The translations under genes were made by a program, and so were the position numbers. Shown here piece after piece: positions 1 to 4,274 of a stretch of DNA of 11,961 nt; positions within the stretch are counted from its first letter, which is position 1; every line of letters begins with the position of its first letter. Source of the DNA: Solirubrobacterales bacterium (lineage in GTDB: Bacteria > Actinomycetota > Thermoleophilia > Solirubrobacterales > Solirubrobacteraceae). The stretch is from assembly GCA_003157595.1 (NCBI GenBank), contig PMKB01000279.1, forward strand, positions 1-11,961, in the 5' to 3' direction. The notes under the pieces are model-generated. The model was not told where the DNA came from, searched no databases, and worked only from the letters and a program-made list of their open reading frames with translations.

Positions 1-15
1 CGCTGAGCGCAACGG

Positions 16-429
16 ATGGACGCCTTCGACGCCGACGTCCTGATCTACGCGGCGATCCCCGAGCATCCCCTGGGTCGCCGCGTCCTCGCACTCCTCGCGG
101 CCGACCCGCAGTCCCCCGCCGGCACCGGTTCCACGCTGCTGCTCCCCGAGCTCCTCACCAAGCCGCTGCGAGAAGGAGCGGCGGACGAGCTGTTCGCTCT
201 GACGGCCATGCTCGGCCGCCTGGACCTGCGCCCGCTGGATGAGGCGGGCGGCGAGCTCGCCGTGGCGCTCGGCGCCGCGCACCGCCTTGGCGCCCCCGAT
301 GCAGTGCATCTCGCGACCGCGGTGGCCGCGGGCGCCGAGCGCTTCCTCACGAACAACCGCCGCGACTTCCCGCAGACGATTACCGAGATCGCAGTCACCT
401 ACCCCGACGAGCTGCCCGAGCCCGACTGA
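16..429 (+). CDS. PIN-domain ribonuclease, VapC-like toxin
   Basis: A 137-residue single-domain PIN protein. The expected acidic residues of the metal site are visible: Asp5/Asp7 in FDADVLIY, Glu45 in LLPELL, Asp95 in the PDAVHLATA helix, and the closing TNNRRDF segment (Asn113, Asp117). The order and spacing fit the family, and the length is normal for VapC toxins (about 120-145 aa), which are Mg-dependent RNases that usually cut tRNA or rRNA. An in-frame TGA at 4-6 closes the frame upstream, so ATG 16 is the only early ATG. No good Shine-Dalgarno precedes it, which suggests translational coupling to an antitoxin gene lying just left of the window. That antitoxin is not visible, so toxin activity and partner type are inferred. 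The gene looks intact, unlike the PIN remnants downstream. Confidence 0.85.
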   Translation: MDAFDADVLIYAAIPEHPLGRRVLALLAADPQSPAGTGSTLLLPELLTKPLREGAADELFALTAMLGRLDLRPLDEAGGELAVALGAAHRLGAPDAVHLATAVAAGAERFLTNNRRDFPQTITEIAVTYPDELPEPD

Positions 430-474
430 TACAGCCCGTCGCCGAGCTCGTGAAGCACCATCGCCCGTCGCGAT

Positions 475-534
475 GAGCCGCTGGTTCCCTGGACCTCGCG
501 CTCTACGAGGTGACCAACGTCGCCTCGCCCGCCC
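475..534 (+). pseudogene. Short remnant of a PIN-domain gene
   Basis: In the frame starting at 489 the sequence reads LDLALYEVTNVA, which resembles the second conserved segment of VapC-type PIN domains, where the Glu of 'YEV' binds metal. The frame is closed by TGA at 474-476 upstream. No first Asp motif precedes it and no C-terminal Asp motifs follow in frame. The stretch lies between an intact PIN gene and a second PIN fragment. I read it as a decayed piece of another toxin gene. It is short, so chance resemblance is possible. Confidence 0.3.
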
Positions 535-759
535 CTACGCCGGGAACGGCTCGTGCTCGCGCGTGCCGATGATGTAGCCCTCCTCGGGCTCGAGCAGCAT
601 CCGGACCTGGTCGCGAAGCTCGGGCGTGTCCGCATGCCCGTGCACGACATGGGCGTGGTTGGCCGCGGCTTCGACGACCTCCTGCTCCTCGCCGATGATC
701 GTCAGCGTGCAGTTGCTCTCGCTTTCAAAACGCCGGCAGTCGGCGATCTTGCGTGCCAT
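535..759 (-). CDS. DUF1059 small protein
   Basis: A 74-residue protein of the DUF1059 family, whose function is unknown. The family signature is clear: a DCRRFESESNCTL segment near the N terminus, then an acidic EEQEVVEAAANHA helix and HGHADTPELRDQVR. The ATG at 759-757 is chosen because it falls exactly at the usual family N terminus (MARKIADC) and is preceded by an AAAGGGTGAG ribosome binding site. The frame can be read 40 residues further upstream, but that extension lacks family similarity and runs over the promoter. A sigma70-like promoter lies 50-80 bp upstream. The gene runs opposite to the PIN genes on either side and sits between PIN remnants, so it may have been inserted into or left within an old toxin locus. 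Pro-Ala are the last two residues before TAG. Confidence 0.8.
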   Translation of the reverse strand: MARKIADCRRFESESNCTLTIIGEEQEVVEAAANHAHVVHGHADTPELRDQVRMLLEPEEGYIIGTREHEPFPA

Positions 760-810
760 CTGGCTCACCCTTTCGCTGGGGATCTGGAGTGCGCGACTCG
801 CTGCGAGCCG

Positions 811-839
811 ATTGTGGCGTCTGACGCGAGCGCGCGCAA
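811..839 (-). promoter_or_regulatory. Candidate promoter of the DUF1059 gene
   Basis: On the minus strand, TTGCGC (839-834) and CACAAT (816-811) are separated by 17 bp, a sigma70-type arrangement. The predicted transcription start would be near 803, giving a leader of roughly 45 nt before the ATG at 759. It overlaps the region upstream of the truncated PIN gene on the other strand. This is pattern-based only. Confidence 0.35.
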
Positions 840-867
840 GGGCGCAGACCAGACCCGCGCTCGGGCA

Positions 868-1123
868 GTCGGCGCGCACGAGTCTGCTCGCCGAGGTGGC
901 GAGCGGCGCCTACCAGCTCGAGCCGTTCTCGGGGCCCGACACGCGCGAGGCGCTCGCCGTCATTCGGCGCCACGACGGCCTCGGCGTCAGCCTGGCGGAC
1001 GCCTCGATTGTCGTGCTCGCCGGCCGGCACAAGATCCAGGACGTCCTCACGCTCGACGAACGCCACTTCCGCACGCTCACCGCCAACGGCAGACCGTTTC
1101 GCCTGCTCCCTGCCGACGCGTGA
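868..1123 (+). pseudogene. 5'-truncated PIN-domain (VapC-like) gene
   Basis: The C-terminal half of a PIN domain is clear in this frame: LLAEVASGAYQLEPF, an alpha-helical segment, then GVSLADASIVVLAGRH (third acidic motif), the VLTLDERHFRTL strand and loop (fourth acidic motif), and a normal C terminus at TGA 1121-1123. The N-terminal half, with the first Asp and the conserved Glu, is missing. Upstream of about 868 the same frame reads Arg-rich sequence with no PIN character, and the DUF1059 promoter and gene lie there instead. Without the first two acidic residues the protein could not form a PIN active site. The left boundary is approximate. A sequencing frameshift is an alternative, but no other frame upstream supplies the missing half. 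Confidence 0.6.
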
Positions 1124-1129
1124 GCCCGC

Positions 1130-1654
1130 CTATCCGGTGAGCTGCGCGGCGATCCAGTCCCGGTAGGAGCCGATGAAGTCGCGCGCCGCGTCGTGCACCA
1201 GCGTCGCGGCACGGTGGACGTCTCCCGCTGGGACCGCGACGTAGCCGTGTTCGATCCTCGTGCGGGCGTTCTGCGCCGCCACCAACCGCCGGCACAGGCT
1301 TGCGCTGATGACCTTCGCCTCGCGCAGCGCTACGAAAGCCTGCTGCGCCGGCGGGGAGTGGCGGTCACCGGAAGCTCTCGGCAACTCCGCGAGGCGGCTG
1401 CCGGCCAGCGCGAGCTCGGCGACGTAGTTCTGGACTCGCCCGAGCGCGCGCTCGAGCGCCTGAACGCGGTTGTACGCATCGAGGTCCTCGGCGGTGTCGA
1501 ACGCCTCCTTGAAGGCCTGGATGTCGAAATCCTCGCCGAACGCGCCCATCGCGTTCTCGAGCGCCGCGTACTGACGCGGAAAGTCCTCGAGATGGCGGAC
1601 GATCGCCAGACGCCGGCGGCGGCGCTCCACGGCTCGAGCGTCCGGATCGGTCAC
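1130..1654 (-). CDS. hepT: HEPN-domain RNase toxin, HepT-like (type VII TA)
   Basis: A 174-residue, mostly helical protein with the HEPN signature near the C terminus: RTRIEHGY at residues 131-138 gives R131-x4-H136-x-Y138. In characterised HepT toxins the Arg and His form the RNase site, and the Tyr is the residue to which MntA adds AMP units to silence the toxin. The start is GTG at 1654-1652, overlapping the stop of the MNT gene as GTGA, with GGAGGG inside the end of that gene as ribosome binding site. The two are therefore translationally coupled, antitoxin first. The length is somewhat more than the commonest HepT proteins (about 110-145 aa) because of an extra N-terminal stretch rich in Arg followed by a long helical region. 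RNase activity and tRNA as target are inferred from the family. Confidence 0.75.
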   Translation of the reverse strand: MTDPDARAVERRRRRLAIVRHLEDFPRQYAALENAMGAFGEDFDIQAFKEAFDTAEDLDAYNRVQALERALGRVQNYVAELALAGSRLAELPRASGDRHSPPAQQAFVALREAKVISASLCRRLVAAQNARTRIEHGYVAVPAGDVHRAATLVHDAARDFIGSYRDWIAAQLTG

Positions 1655-2208
1655 CCTCGGCCCTCCAGCAGCCGGTCGATGCCGGCGAGCGCAGCCCGCG
1701 TTCGCGCCGACTGCCCGCGGCGGTCCTCATCGCGCAGCGCCCCCTCGGCTCTTCGCAGGGCCGGCCACTGCGCGTCGCGATCGATCAGCACGCGTCCGTC
1801 GGTCGCCACCTCGTCGAGGAACGACGGCTCGACCCGGGCGTCCTCGAGACGCACGACATCAACGGCTCGCCCGGCGAGCGCGGTCAGCTTGGCGCTCAGA
1901 TCGACCACGCGCCGCAGGTCGGCGTCGCGAAGGCCGACGAGCACGTCGATGTCGCTTCCAGCCGTGTCGGTTCCTCTCGCCGCGGACCCGAACAGGACGG
2001 CGAGCCGGACGTTGTGTTCGGTGCGCAGCGCTTGCCGCAGCGCCGACAGCAGGGGCCAGTTCCGTCGAGCGTACTGACCCTCCGAGAGCGCCAGCCGCAG
2101 CGTCCGCGGGCTCGGTCTCGCCGCGCGCAGGGTGCCCTGCGCGACGGCCCGCCGCAGCGTGCGCTCGTTGACCCCCACCTCGTCGGCCAGCAGCGCCAGT
2201 GAGTTCAT
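1651..2208 (-). CDS. mntA: HTH-fused minimal nucleotidyltransferase antitoxin, MntA-like
   Basis: A 185-residue protein. Residues 1-30 look like a helix-turn-helix (LALLADEVGVNERTLRRAV). Residues from about 55 form a minimal nucleotidyltransferase fold: LFGSAARG followed by SDIDVLV gives G74-S75-x10-D86-x-D88, the GSX10DXD signature, with a likely third acidic residue at Asp117 in AVDVVRL. In the MntA/HepT system this enzyme AMPylates the Tyr of the RX4HXY motif of HepT and blocks it. The partner with that exact motif is the next gene. The ATG at 2208-2206 is chosen because it starts the HTH and lies 7 nt from a good -10 box, giving a leaderless message. Upstream reading of the frame only translates an 11-bp tandem repeat. 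The HTH and the repeated motifs at the start suggest autoregulation. Confidence 0.8.
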   Translation of the reverse strand: MNSLALLADEVGVNERTLRRAVAQGTLRAARPSPRTLRLALSEGQYARRNWPLLSALRQALRTEHNVRLAVLFGSAARGTDTAGSDIDVLVGLRDADLRRVVDLSAKLTALAGRAVDVVRLEDARVEPSFLDEVATDGRVLIDRDAQWPALRRAEGALRDEDRRGQSARTRAALAGIDRLLEGRG

Positions 2209-2258
2209 GTGTCCATTGTACCGATCACATATGTCCGCTATGCCAACCTCATGTGTCC
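2206..2258 (-). promoter_or_regulatory. Leaderless promoter with three 22-bp-spaced operator-like repeats
   Basis: The 9-bp motif GGACAYATG (minus strand) occurs at 2258-2250, 2236-2228 and 2214-2206. Start-to-start distance is exactly 22 bp both times, which is two helical turns, so all copies face the same side of the DNA. A TACAAT -10 box (2220-2215) lies between the second and third copies, and the third copy contains the ATG start codon of the MNT gene itself. The -10 box ends 6 bp before the A of that ATG, as in leaderless actinobacterial transcripts. TTGGCA at 2246-2241 is a possible -35, but the 20-bp spacer is long. The ATGs inside the first two copies are not in frame. The likely binder is the HTH domain of the MNT protein (inference). 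Confidence 0.55.
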
Positions 2259-2262
2259 GATC

Positions 2263-2350
2263 CCGCTGCGCCACCGCTGCGCCACCGCTGCGCCACCGCT
2301 GCGCCACCGCTGCGCCACCGCTGCGCCACTGCTGCGCCACCGCTGCGCCA
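2263..2350. repeat. 11-bp tandem repeat, 8 copies
   Basis: The unit CCGCTGCGCCA is repeated head to tail from 2263 to 2350. Seven copies are identical and one (2329-2339) has a single C-to-T change. The unit length is about one helical turn and not a multiple of three, so it is not a protein repeat. It starts just beyond the outer operator-like motif of the minus-strand MNT promoter and ends about 110 bp before purH, so copy-number changes would move the two divergent regulatory regions by whole helical turns. The near-identity of the copies suggests recent expansion by slippage. Confidence 0.95.
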
Positions 2351-2383
2351 CCCGCCGCGCCCCCGCGTACCACCCCCGCGCGA

Positions 2384-2461
2384 TATCCTCGGACTATCGC
2401 GGCCCCGACCGACAGCGCAGCCACCACGGGCGTCCACTACGCCGCCGTCGAGCCTGGCGCC
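2384..2461 (+). promoter_or_regulatory. purH upstream region, weak promoter candidates
   Basis: The stretch between the tandem repeat and the purH start contains TATCCT (2384-2389) and GACTAT (2392-2397) as possible -10 boxes, but no convincing -35 at the right distance. It has no clear Shine-Dalgarno before the GTG starts. The frame is open here, but it has no similarity to the PurH N terminus. Confidence 0.2.
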
Positions 2462-4009
2462 GTGCAGGTGCGCCGGGCGCTGCTGTCGGTCTCCGACAAG
2501 CGTGGGATCGTCGATTTCGCCCGCGGCCTGGCGTCGCTGGGGATCGAGCTGGTCTCGACCGGCGGCACCGCCCGCGAGCTGACCCAGGCCGGCCTGCATG
2601 TGCGCGCGATCGACGACCTCACCGGCTCGCCGGAGATGATGGACGGTCGCGTCAAGACCTTGAACTCCAAGCTCTACGCCGGCGTGCTCGCGCTCCGCGA
2701 CAACCCCGAGCACCTGGCGGCGGCGGCCGAGCACGAGATCGAGTTCATCGACCTGATCGCCGTCAACCTCTACCCCTTCGAGCGGACCGCCGGGCGCGCC
2801 TCGGCAACCGATGGCGAGGTGATCGAGAACATCGACATCGGCGGCCCGACGATGATCCGCGCGGCCGCCAAGAACTACCCCTTCGTCGCCGTCGTCACGA
2901 CGCCCGAGAGCTACGACGCGATCCTCGACGAGCTGCGCTCCTCCGACGCCCGCCTGTCGCTGCCGACGCGCGAGTCACTCGCCGCCGACGCCTTCGCGAT
3001 GACCGCCCGCTACGACACCTCGATCGCGCGCTGGTTCGCCGAGCGCCGCGAGGACGACTTCCCGCAGCTGCACGTGCGCGCCTACGAGAAGGTGCTCGAG
3101 CTCTCCTACGGCGAGAACCCCCACCAGCGCGCCGCCTACTACTCGAAGGTCGGCGCCCGCACCCACCTGCTCTCCCAGGTTCGCCAGCACCACGGCAAGC
3201 CGCTGTCGTTCAACAACCTGCTCGACATGGACGCGGCGCGCCGGCTGTGCGACGAATTCGAGACCGTCCCGGCCGCCGTGATCGTCAAACACAACAACCC
3301 CTGCGGCGCAGCGCTCGCAGAGCGCGCGATCGACGCCTACCGCAGCGCACTGGAATGCGACCCGCTGAGCGCCTACGGCGGCGTCGTCGTGCTCAACTCG
3401 CGCGTCGATCTCGAGCTGGCGAGCGCGCTCGCGGAGCAGTTCATCGAGGTCCTGTTCGCCCCCGGCTACGACGAGGACGCGCTCGAGGTGCTCGAGCAGC
3501 GCAAGAACGTCCGCCTGCTCGAGAAGGGTGACCGCCGCGCGGGCGGCCGCGAGCTCGAGCTGCGCCAGGTCGCGGGCGGCCTGCTGGTCCAGCAGCGCGA
3601 CATCGTGATGACCGCGCGCGAGGACATGACGGTCGTCACCGCCCGCGCCCCCACCGAGCCCGAATGGGAGGACCTGCTGTTCGCCTGGCGGGTCTGCAAG
3701 CACGTGCGCTCGAACGCCATCGTTCTCGCCCGCCGGCGCGCGACGGTCGGGATCGGGGCCGGCCAGATGAGCCGCGTGGACGCCGTCCACCTGGCGCTCG
3801 AGAAGGCGCGCGCAGGCTCGCTCGAGGGCGCCGTGCTGGCCTCCGACGCCTTCTTCCCCTTCGCCGATGGGCCGGCGCTGGCGATCCAGGCGGGCGTGGG
3901 GGCGATCATCCAGCCCGGCGGCTCGATCCGCGACGGCGAGGTGATCGCCGCCGCCGACGCAGCCGGCATCGCGATGGTCACGACCGGCGTCCGCCACTTC
4001 CGCCACTAG
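2462..4009 (+). CDS. purH: Bifunctional AICAR transformylase / IMP cyclohydrolase
   Basis: PurH catalyses the last two steps of purine synthesis: formyl transfer from 10-formyl-THF to AICAR, then ring closure to IMP. The N-terminal MGS-like cyclohydrolase domain is seen from VRRALLSVSDKRG through the STGGTA phosphate-binding loop, LTGSPEMMDGRVKTL and AVNLYPF. The C-terminal transformylase domain has the catalytic KHNNPCG motif (Lys276, His277), DPLSAYGG (Asp300) and GIGAGQMSRVDAV, and the protein ends in the usual VRHFRH. With GTG 2462 as start the protein is 515 aa, normal for the family. GTG 2468 is an equal alternative. Reading further upstream only adds translated tandem repeat. It stands alone here as a housekeeping gene between a TA island and a regulator cluster, and is followed 14 bp later by a palindrome array. 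Confidence 0.96.
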   Translation: MQVRRALLSVSDKRGIVDFARGLASLGIELVSTGGTARELTQAGLHVRAIDDLTGSPEMMDGRVKTLNSKLYAGVLALRDNPEHLAAAAEHEIEFIDLIAVNLYPFERTAGRASATDGEVIENIDIGGPTMIRAAAKNYPFVAVVTTPESYDAILDELRSSDARLSLPTRESLAADAFAMTARYDTSIARWFAERREDDFPQLHVRAYEKVLELSYGENPHQRAAYYSKVGARTHLLSQVRQHHGKPLSFNNLLDMDAARRLCDEFETVPAAVIVKHNNPCGAALAERAIDAYRSALECDPLSAYGGVVVLNSRVDLELASALAEQFIEVLFAPGYDEDALEVLEQRKNVRLLEKGDRRAGGRELELRQVAGGLLVQQRDIVMTAREDMTVVTARAPTEPEWEDLLFAWRVCKHVRSNAIVLARRRATVGIGAGQMSRVDAVHLALEKARAGSLEGAVLASDAFFPFADGPALAIQAGVGAIIQPGGSIRDGEVIAAADAAGIAMVTTGVRHFRH

Positions 4010-4023
4010 CGCCCGCAGCTGTG

Positions 4024-4095
4024 CCGGGGGGTGCATGCACCCCCCGGGGAGACGGCGCATGCGCCGTCTCCGGGATCGGCGCATGCGCCGATCCC
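4024..4095. repeat. Three abutting perfect 24-bp palindromes centred on GCATGC
   Basis: Three perfect inverted repeats of exactly 24 bp lie edge to edge: 4024-4047, 4048-4071 and 4072-4095. Their centres (4035/4036, 4059/4060, 4083/4084) are 24 bp apart. All share GCATGC at the centre. Copies 2 and 3 share GCGCATGCGC, while copy 1 has GTGCATGCAC. The outer arms differ between copies (CCGGGGG, GGAGACG, GGGATCG), yet each is fully matched by its own partner arm. As RNA each would form a 10-bp stem with a CATG loop. They begin 14 bp after the purH stop, so tandem hairpin termination without a U tract is a reasonable role. A protein-binding array or a mobile palindromic repeat family is also possible. 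Confidence 0.97.
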
Positions 4096-4274
4096 AACCC
4101 CAAGGCTGGCGTAGGACGCCGTACCGGCGGGGTCCGCCCGCCCGTACGGGCTGGTCCCCTGCGCTACCAACGGGGGACATTTTCCACCTATTGCCGCTAG
4201 CCTGGGCCGCTACGCTGCGCCCAGTTGCAAGGGTTTTCAGGGCCGGGGACCCTGCCGAACGCAGTCGTGGGGAC
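4096..4274 (+). other. Leader region of the LAL regulator gene
   Basis: There is no gene here. Visible structures are a hairpin at 4114-4135 (GGAC and GCCG paired with CGGC and GTCC, TAC loop, GGG bulge), a 12-bp palindrome at 4140-4151 (GCCCGTACGGGC), and a hairpin at 4238-4254 (CAGGG, 7-nt loop, CCCTG) placed 20 bp before the ATG. A local AT-richer patch at 4179-4192 may belong to a promoter, but I see no -35/-10 pair with good spacing. Confidence 0.35.

Noticed and set aside
757..879. Upstream extension of the DUF1059 protein to ATG 879
   Set aside because: The extra 40 residues have no family similarity and overlap a good promoter. The internal ATG 759 has an SD and matches the family start.
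2206..2350. CRISPR-like array from the 22-bp and 11-bp repeats
   Set aside because: The 11-bp units abut with no spacers, the 22-bp-spaced motifs are only 9 bp long, and no cas genes are present.
2132..2461. 110-residue N-terminal extension of PurH
   Set aside because: It reads through the minus-strand MNT gene end and the 11-bp tandem repeat. The PurH family begins at VRRALLSVSDK, next to GTG 2462/2468.
4035..4274. 80-residue N-terminal extension of the LAL regulator starting at ATG 4035
   Set aside because: It begins inside the first palindrome and its Arg-rich MRRLRDRRMRRS text is only the translation of the palindrome array. The LAL family N terminus begins at 4275.
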